Source: Pelagomonas calceolata (Eukaryota > Sar > Pelagophyceae > Pelagomonadales > Pelagomonadaceae). Taken from it: DNA of 64,000 nucleotides. The translations under genes and the position numbers were made by a program. The notes under the pieces were generated by a model. The model was given only the letters and a program-made list of their open reading frames with translations, searched no databases and was not told the origin of the DNA. Of the stretch, positions 28,010 to 37,311 are shown in pieces; the first letter of the stretch is position 1; every line of letters starts with the position of its first letter. The stretch is from contig CAKKNE010000001.1 in NCBI GenBank assembly GCA_918797485.1, forward strand, positions 5,642,001-5,706,000. The letters run 5' to 3'.

Positions 28010-29770
28010 ATGGAGGGCCCCCTCGCCTGCCCCACCTGCCGCAAGCGGCCGCACGAGCAAGCGTGCGGCAACAAGGTCTTCGCCAAGGCGCACTGCCCCT
28101 GCTGCCTCGAGACGTGCGAGCCCGTCGTGGCCCTGCCCTGCGGCCACGCCGTCTGCGAGGACTGCTTTGGAAGACTGGGTGCCCGGTTGGTGGACGAGGC
28201 GGCGGATCCCGCGCCGGCGCTGCCGCCACAGAGAAGAGAAAGACGCTTCAGCTACGAAGAAGGCGGCACGGGCGAGGTCGTGGCCTGGGAGTGCGCCCAG
28301 TGCGACTACGTGAACGAGCTCGGCGAGCAGTTCTGTGCAAGGTGCAACAACGCGCGGATCGACGTGGGCATCGACGTCAGGGACGAAGAAGATGGGGTGG
28401 ACTCGGACGACGACTCGTCGGACGACGATGATGAAGACGACCCGTCGCTGCCCGTCCCGGCGCGCATCATGCAGGCCAAGCGGAGGCTCGCGCAGCGTCT
28501 GGAAGAAAGGGCGTCCTATATGTTGGATCTGGACGGACAGCTTTTGGCGGCGCAGCGGTCGGAGCTCGACACGTACGATTCGGACATAACCCCGGACGTG
28601 CGGCTCCAGCGCATATTGGCGCAAGTGCTGCAGGTCGAGGTGCACATCGAGGAGCTAAGAACGTTAGTGAACCGGCCGGACCCCACAGAAGCCCCGGGCC
28701 CTGTCGCGGCGGCACTAGTAAGAGCTGCGCAGGCCCTCCAGGAGGGCCGCGGGACCTGCTACGCCGACGTGCGCCGCGCCTTCGTGGCGTCGCCCGCCGA
28801 CGCCGACGCGGGGAGGATGGGCCACGGCTACGACGTCTTCGCCGCCAACGACGCCATCGAGGCCTACGTCGTCGCCGCGGCGCAGGAGATGGGGCCGGAC
28901 ATCGAGGGCGAGGTTCGCCGGTTGATGGGCGAACGCGGGCCGCGGCGCCGGCGGCGCGACGCGCCGCGCGACGGGTCGCCCGAGCCGCCCGCGCGGCGCC
29001 GCCGGACGAGACCGCCCTCGCCGTCTCCGTCTCCCTCGCCGGAGGCCCCGCCCCCGCCCCGGCGGCGACACCGCGGCATCATGCCGGCGGCCCGTATGGG
29101 TGACGATACGCCCCAGCCGTCGCCTTCGTCGTCTCCGTCGCCCCCGCCCCGGCGGCGACAGCGCCGCGGCGTGATGCCGGCGGCCCGCATGGGAGGCTTG
29201 ACGCCGCCGTCGCCGTCGCCTTCGCCGTCGCCGTCTCCAGAGCGGCGGCCGACGCGGCGGCGGGCGGCCCAGCGGCAGCCGCCACCGTCGCGGCGCCGGA
29301 ACGTCGCGTCCCTGGGGAACGGCGTGATCATGGATATGCCCAGCGAGCTGCGCGATGACCTTCAGCGGCAGTACGAGAGCGCGCAACGGCGCAGCGTGCG
29401 GGCCATGGAGCAAGCGCACGCCGCGCGGCAAGATGAATTGCCCCCCGAGCTGCGCGGGCGCCCTTGGGACGATGTGGAGGTCATCATGTGGGAAGAGGAT
29501 CAGCTTCTTGGCCGGCGGGCCGCGCAGTCGGGACCGGCGCAGTCGCCGTCCCCGTCGCCGGAGCGGCGGCCAAGGCGGCGAGCGGCCCAGCGGCAGCAGC
29601 AGCAGCAGCAGCAGCCGCCGCCGCCGCCGCCGCGCCGGCGCGACCGGTCGTCACAGCGCCGCGCACCGCCGCCGCCGCCGCCACCGACGCGCTCCCAGCG
29701 CCGCGCGCGCCGCGAGGCAGCCCCGGCACCAACTAGACCCCGGCGGTCCCGCCGAAATAATAGTTCATAA
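28010..29770 (+). CDS. RING + RanBP2-type zinc-finger protein with a low-complexity tail
   Basis: 586 aa, single exon, ATG 28010. Residues 7-50 are a Cys-rich RING-like domain (CPTCRKRPHEQACGNKVF, then CPCCLETCEPVVALPCGH and CEDCFGRLG). Residues 88-112 are a RanBP2-type finger (WECAQCDYVNELGEQFCARC), which binds ubiquitin or RNA in known cases. An acidic stretch (DSDDDSSDDDDEDD) follows. From about residue 305 the tail repeats Arg/Ser/Pro units: twice R-G-[IV]-M-P-A-A-R-M-G, and three times (SP)n-ERRP-RRRAAQRQ, with Q7 and poly-Pro runs. It is a likely ubiquitin E3 with an SR-like tail; targets are unknown. Confidence 0.8.
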   Translation: MEGPLACPTCRKRPHEQACGNKVFAKAHCPCCLETCEPVVALPCGHAVCEDCFGRLGARLVDEAADPAPALPPQRRERRFSYEEGGTGEVVAWECAQCDYVNELGEQFCARCNNARIDVGIDVRDEEDGVDSDDDSSDDDDEDDPSLPVPARIMQAKRRLAQRLEERASYMLDLDGQLLAAQRSELDTYDSDITPDVRLQRILAQVLQVEVHIEELRTLVNRPDPTEAPGPVAAALVRAAQALQEGRGTCYADVRRAFVASPADADAGRMGHGYDVFAANDAIEAYVVAAAQEMGPDIEGEVRRLMGERGPRRRRRDAPRDGSPEPPARRRRTRPPSPSPSPSPEAPPPPRRRHRGIMPAARMGDDTPQPSPSSSPSPPPRRRQRRGVMPAARMGGLTPPSPSPSPSPSPERRPTRRRAAQRQPPPSRRRNVASLGNGVIMDMPSELRDDLQRQYESAQRRSVRAMEQAHAARQDELPPELRGRPWDDVEVIMWEEDQLLGRRAAQSGPAQSPSPSPERRPRRRAAQRQQQQQQQPPPPPPRRRDRSSQRRAPPPPPPPTRSQRRARREAAPAPTRPRRSRRNNSS

Positions 29771-29781
29771 TTAGACACTTC

Positions 29782-31431
29782 TCAGACCGCGACGACGCCT
29801 CCCACCCCGGCAATCCCGTTGAAGACGTAGGTGTGGTCCACGGGCTCGTACTGCCGCGCGATGACCTTGACGGCTTCTTGGGACGCGACGCCGCCCACGA
29901 CCGACGCGACGGCGTGCAATTCAGCAGCGCCGAAGCGCGACAGTTCTTGGGCGTGCGCGTCTGCGAGCGCTTCGTTCATGGCCTCGGCCGCGCCGGCCTC
30001 CTGCACAAACGCTCTAAGCTCGTCCGCGAGTAATGACGCGTCCGCGGCCAAGGAACTCTCGTCCAGGCCCGGATACCTACCTTGTTTGACGTAGAAGCGA
30101 TCAACGGCTCGCAACCCAGCGTACCAGCAGACCGGCGCCTGGGGCTTGAGCTTGGGCTCGTCGATCTCCATGAGGCCCTCGAAAGCTACTTCTGCGAGGT
30201 TTGGTGCTACTAATTCATCAGCTAGGGATTTGGTGGACACGTGGCGCACGTCGCCGACGTGCTTGCAAACTAATGATAGTAGTTGGAGGTCCTCCTGGGA
30301 CGGTGCCCTACTAAACGCATCCTTGATTAATGTGGAGAAGTGCACCTGGACCGCTGTTAAATCACTCAAAGCCTTGTCCCGGTACAATCGCTGGAGAGCC
30401 ACGAACGAATTCGTGTCGGCGTGCATGTCGGGAATAGGACCACTTAAAGGCGGTAAACCATTATTTTCTGTGCGAAAAGCGTCGACGGCCCGCAAACAGA
30501 GCTGTTCCACGGAAGGCGGCGCGTCGCCCGACGCGGACGCGTCCGAGCCGCGCCGCGCTTTCTTGGCCACATCGCGAGCGTGGTCGAAGGCCTGCTGCGC
30601 TTCATAGGGTAATTCCCTAGGGTCGGCCCAGGCCCGGTGGGCTTCTCGTGCCGCTTCTTCGAAGTTTAACTCTGGGACGTTCGACGCTAGTTGCCTCGCA
30701 CCGGCCGCGATCAACTTGCGGAACTCCTCCTTCTCGTCTCTGGTGGAAGGCGACGCGCCGTTGTGCTGCGCGCGCCAGTTCTTCGCCGCTTTTGCCAGTA
30801 AAAGGACCCAGGGCACGTGCGCGTGCGCGTGGTCGTCTAAACTATCTAAGTCTAACGCATCCGTCATTCTATCTAATTCGGGAAACGGCTCCCTCAGCCT
30901 CAAGTCCCAGAGCTTGTTTTCTGATTTGCTTTCTACAATGTCTAGACTGCGAATCTGCAGTCTAACACTTCCCAACAACCCGTAGGTCCTGCAAACAACT
31001 AAAGGTAGATTCGCCGCCCAGCACAGCTCGCCGAGCTGTTGTAGGGTTTGAGGATCCACTTGAGCCGCCACAACTAAAGAATGCTGCCGGATGAACTGGG
31101 GCTCCTTGCTCACGAGGTCAGAAACGCGCGCGACGCGATGGGCGCCCCTCACATCCGGATTTAACTCAGCAAGTAGTTCCGCCGTCGCCGCCGCGCGCGG
31201 CCGTCCGACGTCGCTCTTCCTCACAAAGAAATTGTTGCCCGTGTCGCGCTCTTCGACCTTTTCGCCGTCGACGACCGTGAACCGGCCGACGCCCGGCAAG
31301 ACCAAGTTCTTGAGCGTCTCCGTGCCGGCGGGACCCGCTCCTAGCAATAAGACGTGGGCCTCGCTCAGGGCTTTTTGGCCCTGCGCGCCCCACAGTCGTA
31401 ATTGGCGGTCGTATTTATTATCCGTGGCCAT
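29782..31431 (-). CDS. NAE1: NEDD8-activating enzyme E1 regulatory subunit (APPBP1/AXR1/ULA1)
   Basis: 549 aa, single exon, ATG at 31431. It opens with DNKYDRQLRLWGAQGQKALS and HVLLLGAGPAGTETLKNLVL-PGVGRFTVVDGE, the classic E1 N-terminal half. TGNNFFVRKSDVGRPRA and VPWVLLLAKAAKNW are also APPBP1 signatures, and VDHTYVFNGIAG closes the adenylation-like fold. As in the family, the catalytic Cys domain of the partner (UBA3) is absent, so it works as a heterodimer that charges NEDD8 for cullin modification. The length equals the usual 530-540 aa. It ends 11 bp from the convergent RING gene. Confidence 0.95.
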   Translation of the reverse strand: MATDNKYDRQLRLWGAQGQKALSEAHVLLLGAGPAGTETLKNLVLPGVGRFTVVDGEKVEERDTGNNFFVRKSDVGRPRAAATAELLAELNPDVRGAHRVARVSDLVSKEPQFIRQHSLVVAAQVDPQTLQQLGELCWAANLPLVVCRTYGLLGSVRLQIRSLDIVESKSENKLWDLRLREPFPELDRMTDALDLDSLDDHAHAHVPWVLLLAKAAKNWRAQHNGASPSTRDEKEEFRKLIAAGARQLASNVPELNFEEAAREAHRAWADPRELPYEAQQAFDHARDVAKKARRGSDASASGDAPPSVEQLCLRAVDAFRTENNGLPPLSGPIPDMHADTNSFVALQRLYRDKALSDLTAVQVHFSTLIKDAFSRAPSQEDLQLLSLVCKHVGDVRHVSTKSLADELVAPNLAEVAFEGLMEIDEPKLKPQAPVCWYAGLRAVDRFYVKQGRYPGLDESSLAADASLLADELRAFVQEAGAAEAMNEALADAHAQELSRFGAAELHAVASVVGGVASQEAVKVIARQYEPVDHTYVFNGIAGVGGVVAV

Positions 31432-31741
31432 TGGTCTCTTTTTTTGTCTCTGCGAGCTGTTTGGCGCTGCCGCGCGTGGATCCCGGTCTTGGAATTGATG
31501 CGGTGCGGCCGCGCGCGCGTGGAAGGCAGCGAGGGTCACAGACAGCTTCGTCGGCGACGCGCCAGCGAGGAGAGCAGGCACGCAGCGATCTGATGCGGAC
31601 CTTGCAGAGACGTGTCTGGACGATGCGCGCGCACGTAGATGCACCGCTGTGGGTCCTAAACGCTGCGAGTCGCGCCGCGCTTTTTGTAATCGTTAGCGGC
31701 TTGAAAGACACTAGCAAGCAAAGTCTATCGAGGGCGAGCTG
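31432..31741. other. Intergenic region, 310 bp
   Basis: 5' of NAE1 and 3' of the K+ channel, both on the minus strand. It holds the palindrome at 31692-31716. Confidence 0.45.
31692..31716 (-). repeat. GCTAG palindrome, copy 6
   Basis: GTTAGCGG, CTTGAAAGACA core, CTAGCA. The left arm carries one substitution. It lies 261 bp upstream of the NAE1 start. Confidence 0.75.
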
Positions 31742-32970
31742 TTACGCCGACGTCGAAGATGCACGCGAGTCGTCGCGTGACCCACCACTCGCCCGCCGCC
31801 CGCGCCGCCGGCCCCGCGAGCCGTCGGACGAGTAGCGCCGCCGCATGGCCAGGACGCCCGCCGCGACGCGGTCGATGCCCTTCGAGAGGCGCTTCTGGAG
31901 GAGCTCGTCGAGCGCCTTGAGCAGTAACGCCAGCAACACGAGGCCCAACAACGACGACGCGGCGAATAAGAGGTATTGGCCCACGACATCCGCATACGTC
32001 GTATCGTGGTGGAGAAACGGTGGTGCGAAATCCCCCAGGCCCACCGTCGTGAACGTGATGACGGCGAAGTACGCCGCGTTGCCGAAGGTAATTCCGAGCC
32101 ACCACGACGTTACCACGGTGACGAAGAGGATATACCCTGCATTCCAAATCAACGCCTGGACGAATATGTGCCAGTTCGTCGTCTCGCTTCCAATCTTGTC
32201 GCAGCGGACCTTGCGGTCGATCCACGCCACGAGCGCGAGGAGGTGGTCGCCGAGGATCGATAGGATAAACCTGGCGTGGAGATCGAGGCGATCGTTCATA
32301 TACGCCGCAGTAAATGTTGATTTCGCACAGGCATAAACGCGAACCAGGCAATCCCGACGATGGCGATGTAGCACGTCAGCGCCTTGCCGGCTGTCGTCTG
32401 CGGGGCGAACGAGCCGTATCCGATCGTCGTCACGACGGTCGCCACGAAATAGAGCGATCCTGCCGCGGACCAGTAGTACTGCGACGGCACGGCGAGGTCG
32501 CAGTTGTCGTCCACGCGCGTCTTCAGCTCTCGCGTGAGCTCGGCCATTTGCGTGTCGTTCCTCGCCTCGAAGCTCGCGATGATGGCGTCGAGGTCGCTGT
32601 TGATCTGCTTCTCGCGGCGCTTCGCCCGTCGCCGGTGCTTTCTTTCATGCGGTTTCTCGACGCTCCACATCATCGCGGCAGCTATCACGCAGCCGCTCAA
32701 AAAGAGCAGACAATGGACGGCCACAGCGGTCCTTTTCCACCGCGGGCCTTTGAACATGAGCCGCGGCGCTTCCGGCTCCACGGCGGCGGGCGCCGGCATG
32801 GCCGCCGCGCCGGCGGCCGCGGGCTCGTCCGATCCGTGCCGCGATCCCTCCGGCGTGTGGAGTGGGCTTATCAGGGTGTTATTCCCGTCCGGCGCCGACG
32901 CGGCGAGCGCGATCTGGACTGATTCGGCGGCCGTCTCACCCTCCTGCGGTTTGGTGAGATTTTGGAGCAT
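31742..32970 (-). CDS. Two-pore-domain potassium channel
   Basis: Exons complement(32339-32970) and complement(31742-32270), 386 aa. After a disordered Pro/Ala-rich N-terminus comes a membrane span (AVHCLLFLSGCVIAAAMMW), a charged coiled segment and the first pore loop TTIGYGSFAP. Splicing joins IVGIAWFA to FILSILGDHLL; a third span is ILFVTVVTSWWLG. The second pore loop TTVGLGDFAP and span YLLFAASSLLGLVLLALLL follow. Selectivity filters GYG and GLG identify a K+ channel with two pore domains in one chain (K2P/TPK-like), which would dimerise. The C-terminus is basic with no EF-hands, unlike plant TPK. Confidence 0.93.
32271..32338 (-). mobile_element. Short introner in the K+ channel gene
   Basis: 68 nt, GT-AG. 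The duplication is GTTTATGC / GTTTATCC (7 of 8). The 5' end is CTGTGCGAAATCAAC and the 3' end GATCTCCACGCCAG, a mutated TIR. The internal body is almost wholly lost. Confidence 0.88.
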
Positions 32971-33239
32971 TTTAAATGTTTTGAGCTCAGGCGGCTTTTG
33001 CAGGCCTGGAAGACGGGATTTTCGCGCGACGATTACGCTCGGTCGTCCTCAAGTTCACCAAACCCTACGCGCAATCAGGCACGCGCACTAAATACATGTA
33101 TGGTAAAGTTATGGTATATGGTATGGTATCATTGGTATGACAATTCTTACACAACGGATTCACTCAGTCCCGGAAAAAGGCTAGAGGCGAGGAAGGAACT
33201 TTGGTAGCCACACGACGCCAGTCGACGCGTCGCACACAA

Positions 33240-34424
33240 CTACAACGCCGCCGCCGCGACGTAGTGCATCTCCGAATGAAAACCGATCCAGATCTCGCAG
33301 ACCGCCTCCGCGCCGCGCGGCTCGACGACGAGCTCGTAGTTCTCGGCGTGCGTCGTCACGAGCAGCACGCGCGCGCGGAACGCGTCGCTGCACGCCTGGA
33401 GCGTGTTGTGGTCGCCCCAGGAGCGGTCGTCGGCCAGGGCATTTATATACTGGTCGAAGTCGTCGCCCACGGCCACCGTGCCGATCTGGAGGCCCTGCGA
33501 CACGTAGACCTGGCAGTCATGAACTGGAGGGGGGTTCGCCCGCAGCACCTCCAACGCTTTCCGTCTTACTAAAGCGTGGTGCCGCTCAGAGTCCCACAGG
33601 CCCACGGACACGGCCCGGAACTGGCACGCGCCGTCGCCGCTCACGTTCACGATCGCCCGGCCGTGCCTCGCGAGGCGCGCGGCCAGCAGCTCCCTCCCAC
33701 TCCGCTGGTCGCCGAGCGACGGAGGGGCCGGCAGGCGCTTGCGGCGGCGGTTCCGGCCCATCCTCCTAAATTGCTTGACGAGGTTCGGCACGCACAGGTC
33801 GCGCGCGTCGTCTTCATCAATAAAGCGCGCCTCGACGGGCACGGCGGCGCAGCTCGAGCACAACCCCGCGGTCGACGCGTGGTAGGCGCGGCACCGGCGG
33901 CATAAGGTCGGTGGCGGCGCCAAGCGCTGCTTCGATCTGATTAACGTGCTTTCGGCCGCGTAGGCCTCGGTCGCGCGGCGCAGCGCGGTGGCGCAGTCGC
34001 GGTCGCCGTCCAAAATCGCCGCGATGGTCTCGCGCGTCCGCGCGTTCAGAGCCGAGAACTCCCGCGCCGCCGCCAAGGCCGCGTCCTCGGCGGCGAAGCG
34101 CCGGCGGCGGGCCTCGTCCTCCCGTGATTGTTCATATGCTCTACTCTCGGCGATCGCCTCGGCCATGTTCTCCGACGACTCTTTCCGTTTTTTCTCGGAT
34201 TCTTCCGAGGACACACGAGACAAAGCGATGGCCTTTTTCAGCTCCGCGGGGTTCGTCGTTTGCCGCAGGTTGTGGACGCGCGACGCGGCGACGGCCGCGG
34301 CGAGGTCGCGCGGATTTGTGGTTTGTTCAAGAGGATCCACATCACCATCACTGGAATCCGTCTCCTCGAAGGAGTCCCGGCGCCGCCACTCGCGGATTAG
34401 GCCTCCCTTGCCGCTGAACTCCAT
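33240..34424 (-). CDS. OTU-family cysteine protease (deubiquitinase)
   Basis: 394 aa, single exon, ATG at 34424. The N-terminal 100 residues contain two similar helical units (TTNPRDLAAAVAASRV, TTNPAELKKAIALSRV), which look like ubiquitin-interacting motifs. A Cys cluster (CRRCRAYHASTAGLCSSC) at residues 165-190 may bind zinc. The OTU domain occupies the C-terminal 150 residues: VSGDGACQFRAVSVGLW carries the catalytic Asp and Cys, and IGFHSEMHYVAA the catalytic His. It should cleave ubiquitin chains; linkage type cannot be predicted. The protein ends a few residues after the OTU fold. Confidence 0.9.
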   Translation of the reverse strand: MEFSGKGGLIREWRRRDSFEETDSSDGDVDPLEQTTNPRDLAAAVAASRVHNLRQTTNPAELKKAIALSRVSSEESEKKRKESSENMAEAIAESRAYEQSREDEARRRRFAAEDAALAAAREFSALNARTRETIAAILDGDRDCATALRRATEAYAAESTLIRSKQRLAPPPTLCRRCRAYHASTAGLCSSCAAVPVEARFIDEDDARDLCVPNLVKQFRRMGRNRRRKRLPAPPSLGDQRSGRELLAARLARHGRAIVNVSGDGACQFRAVSVGLWDSERHHALVRRKALEVLRANPPPVHDCQVYVSQGLQIGTVAVGDDFDQYINALADDRSWGDHNTLQACSDAFRARVLLVTTHAENYELVVEPRGAEAVCEIWIGFHSEMHYVAAAAL

Positions 34425-34871
34425 TGCGATGCTCTTTGCAGAGGCTGCACTCTGTGCTGGGTAGGGGCTCTACCCTTTGACTTGTCTTGCTCGCGAGCGA
34501 AGCTGCGAACGAAACCGAGCACTGGCGGCAGGAATTAAACGTGAATTTTGTGGCTTAAATGGTGCAAAACGCACGTACGGCTGGCTGTGTAAAATTCTTG
34601 CTTGTTGCTAGTATGTTACATGCCGCTAGCTATTGGGGCAAGCCGAGGCCGCATTGCTCGCGGCGCACGAGCCTGAGCGTGTCAGGCCAAATTCGTCGCC
34701 CCCGTGCTGTCACTTCGCGCTGCACATAACCGCCCGCACGCCTAGCACGCCCCATAGCCACAACACTGCACACAGCCCCACAGCAGTACTGCACACGAGC
34801 CGATTTGGACATAGGACTCCTCTACGACATAAGCGCCAGCAGTTCTGCACGCAAACACCGCAAAAAAAGCG
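34425..34871. promoter_or_regulatory. Divergent intergenic region, 447 bp
   Basis: It separates the OTU gene (minus) and a membrane-protein gene (plus) and contains a palindrome at 34606-34630. Open frames across it are not protein-like. Confidence 0.5.
34606..34630 (+). repeat. GCTAG palindrome, copy 7
   Basis: TGCTAG, TATGTTACATGC core, CGCTAGC. Its core is very close to that of copy 9 (45275). Confidence 0.85.
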
Positions 34872-35726
34872 ATGCCTAATTCACAAGACGACATCGAGGC
34901 CCTCGTCACGCCTGCAGCAGCCGCAGCGGCCGAAGGCGTGCCGCACGGCGCCTTCCTGCTCACCTTAGCTTTGTTCGTAGCACCACTCGTCGCAGCATTG
35001 CTGCGCGAAGGCATCGTCGTCGGCACCGATGAAAGCCCGCGATACGTGCGACGCGACTGCAGCGCGAAAGGCCTCGCGTTTTGGCTGCTCTTGTGCGCGG
35101 CGCTCTACGCGATCCAGTACGTCCTCGCACGTAGAAGGAGATGGAAGCACAACGAGAAAACCATGGCGCGCCACAAGGAAGATCTCCTGAGGCAATCCCT
35201 ACTGTGCGGGCTGGCCTACTCCAGCGGTGTTATAGGAGGCCGCCTCGACGAGGCGCCTCTCGCCTTCGCGGCGTACGTCGTCGCATTTACAATAGGCTAC
35301 TGCGTCCTGTTCGAGCTGCTGCGAGCGGGCAACGTCGAATTTACGGCGAATTGCGTCGGGAATGTGTACGCCGTCGCGGTGGCCGTCTTCGCCGCGTCGC
35401 TCGTCGGCTGCCTCGTGGCGCACACAATCTTCCGAATCGCGTCCATCGCGAGCGTCGATCCGACCGCGCCGAGCCTCGCCGACTGTGCGGGCGTGTTCCT
35501 CGTTATTATCGCGGCGCACGCGGCCTTAGTCCTCGCGCCGGGCGCGGCGTCGGCGCACTTCCACCACTACTATCTGGGCTTTGTGGGGTCGTGCCTGTGC
35601 ACACTGGCGACGGACACGTCCATGGTCGCGCAAGCGATGCTCCTCGGGATCTACCTGCACGGGACGGCGCTCTTCGGCGTCGAGCGCGTCTTCTACCCCG
35701 AGGGTGGTGATGCCGAACCCTATTAA
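34872..35726 (+). CDS. Multi-pass membrane protein with a His-rich motif, unknown
   Basis: 284 aa, single exon, ATG 34872. Six or seven hydrophobic segments, among them FLLTLALFVAPLVAALL, GLAFWLLLCAALYAIQYVL, AAYVVAFTIGYCVLFELL, VYAVAVAVFAASLVGCLVAH and FLVIIAAHAALVLAPG. Near the end, SAHFHHYYLGFVGSCLCTLA, then GIYLHGTALFGVERVFYP holds a conserved-looking H-x-H-H-Y-Y and LHG pair. Such histidines could bind a metal or heme, but I cannot place the family. No signal peptide is evident. It is 35 bp from the convergent LON gene. Confidence 0.75.
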   Translation: MPNSQDDIEALVTPAAAAAAEGVPHGAFLLTLALFVAPLVAALLREGIVVGTDESPRYVRRDCSAKGLAFWLLLCAALYAIQYVLARRRRWKHNEKTMARHKEDLLRQSLLCGLAYSSGVIGGRLDEAPLAFAAYVVAFTIGYCVLFELLRAGNVEFTANCVGNVYAVAVAVFAASLVGCLVAHTIFRIASIASVDPTAPSLADCAGVFLVIIAAHAALVLAPGAASAHFHHYYLGFVGSCLCTLATDTSMVAQAMLLGIYLHGTALFGVERVFYPEGGDAEPY

Positions 35727-35760
35727 TGTCTGTTTTACTAATACACATGTAATTTAACAC

Positions 35761-36888
35761 TCAGTTCTCCCGCCGCTTCTGGAGCTTCTGGGACAGGATG
35801 CCCCGGAGGTGGGCGGCCCGCCGCGTCAGCGCGCGCTCGACCTGCCTGAGCCGGTCCGCCGTCGACCCGGCCTCCAGCAGGCCCTGGCGTCCCTCCGCGA
35901 CGTCGACCAGACCTAAAGCCGCCGGCACCGCGAAGGAAAGCCGGAGCCGTCGCCGCGCCGTGGGCCACGCGTCCGGCGCGGCCTCTGGCTTCAACGCGAG
36001 CAGACTCGGCGGGAGGCGGATCTTGGCTTGCTCCGCCGGCGTGCCGTCGGCCATGAGTATTTGTTCCAGAAGCCCGCCGTCGACGGCCACGGCGTCCCAG
36101 ACCCGCTGCTCGACGTCGTCAGAAGCCGTGTCGTCGTCGACCGGTTCGGCCATCTCCTCTACAACAATTCCGCTCTGCACCGGCGCCCGGTCGAGCCGCA
36201 GCGGCGAGAGCTCGGCGACCTCGGCCGACGTGGACGACAGCTTCACGCCGCCGGGGCCGAACTCGAACGCCCGCCACGCTTCGTGATCGCCTTCTTCCTT
36301 ATCCAAGACCCAGCTCGCGTCGACGACGTCGTGGGGTAAGGTTCGCTTCACGTCCCGCACGCGGAAGCGCCCCACGCCCTGCGAGACGACCACGAGGCAC
36401 CCGTCCGTCCTTCTTTCCACTGCCAGGCATTCCATCACGGTGCCCAGCGTCGTCGCCTCGGGCCCGTCGGGTAGGGCATACTTCGGGATCCTTAAATTCG
36501 CCGAGCCGCCCGGTAATAGTATATGGCCGAAATACCAGGGCTTCGGGCCCCTAACTAATTTCTCGAACAATGCTGTATAATGTGGCACATGAACGTTGTA
36601 GACCTGCCGCTCGCCCGGAAGTGCATTCCACTGGACCCGCCAGAGCGGCAGGTCGGAGAGCGGGTCGGCGGCGTCGTCCGCTGCGCTGGCGGCGTCCGTG
36701 CTGGCGTCACCAGCGGCGTCGGTTGTCGTCGTACTGGTGCCGTAGAACATATCGTTCAGTTTTTTTATTTGCTCGGCGCGGTCCTCGGCTCGTCGCACGA
36801 CGAGGCCGCGGCGCGGCCTGGGACTGCCGGTCGGGGCATAGGCAGCGCAGGTTCCACAGAGGCCTACGGCGAGGAGCAGGCGACTCAT
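35761..36888 (-). CDS. LON-substrate-binding-domain protein, plastid-targeted
   Basis: 375 aa from ATG 36888. The leader MSRLLLAVGLCGTCAAYAPT is a signal peptide ending at an AA-YAP site, the heterokont plastid-import signature (aromatic residue at +1). After an Ala/Asp-rich spacer, a LON N-terminal domain begins with LPLWRVQWNALPGERQVYNV, continues through MECLAVERRTDGCLVVVSQG and VGRFRVRDV, and ends in a long helical C-terminus. There is no AAA+ or protease domain, so this is a stand-alone LON substrate-binding protein. Its role in plastid proteostasis is inferred from fold and targeting. Confidence 0.85.
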   Translation of the reverse strand: MSRLLLAVGLCGTCAAYAPTGSPRPRRGLVVRRAEDRAEQIKKLNDMFYGTSTTTTDAAGDASTDAASAADDAADPLSDLPLWRVQWNALPGERQVYNVHVPHYTALFEKLVRGPKPWYFGHILLPGGSANLRIPKYALPDGPEATTLGTVMECLAVERRTDGCLVVVSQGVGRFRVRDVKRTLPHDVVDASWVLDKEEGDHEAWRAFEFGPGGVKLSSTSAEVAELSPLRLDRAPVQSGIVVEEMAEPVDDDTASDDVEQRVWDAVAVDGGLLEQILMADGTPAEQAKIRLPPSLLALKPEAAPDAWPTARRRLRLSFAVPAALGLVDVAEGRQGLLEAGSTADRLRQVERALTRRAAHLRGILSQKLQKRREN

Positions 36889-37311
36889 GCTGCTGCGCTC
36901 CCGCGTCATGTGTCGAAATTGGCTGTGTGAGGTAGCCGGCTGAAATGCTCTTGTGAAGAGCTCCGGTCTAGCGAAATCGCGAGCTTTGCGATTTGTACGA
37001 AGAATACAGGTATCACGTACTCGCGATAGCACAAAGCGCTCAAAACCAGGAAGCACAGCTCCTCCAAAAAACTAGCTAGCGTGCACACAGGCACTAGGAT
37101 GCGGCTATTTTTACGGTGTTTGGCTCATGTCGCGCCTATAGATCAGTCAGAATAGCCTGGCGGCGGCAAAAGTACTCCAATAATACGCCGCCACAGCGCC
37201 AGCTACTCGCAGCTCAGTAGCGCCGCTGCACCATTGGCGTGCAGCACACTGTGCCTAATTAACGCCGCCGGAACGCGCACGCCGCCGCGGTCCACCAACG
37301 AATAAAAAGAG
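36889..37311. promoter_or_regulatory. Divergent intergenic region, 423 bp
   Basis: It separates the LON gene (minus) and the DHFC protein gene (plus). It holds a decayed palindrome at 37076-37097 and little else. Confidence 0.45.
37076..37097 (-). repeat. GCTAG palindrome, decayed copy
   Basis: CTAGCG, TGCACACAGG core, CACTAG. The length and arms match the consensus (about 15 of 22). Confidence 0.5.

Noticed and set aside
32304-32338. A 35-nt intron in the K+ channel gene ending near 32304
   Set aside because: It would need a non-AG acceptor. The 68-nt version ends in CCAG and has a 7 of 8 duplication.
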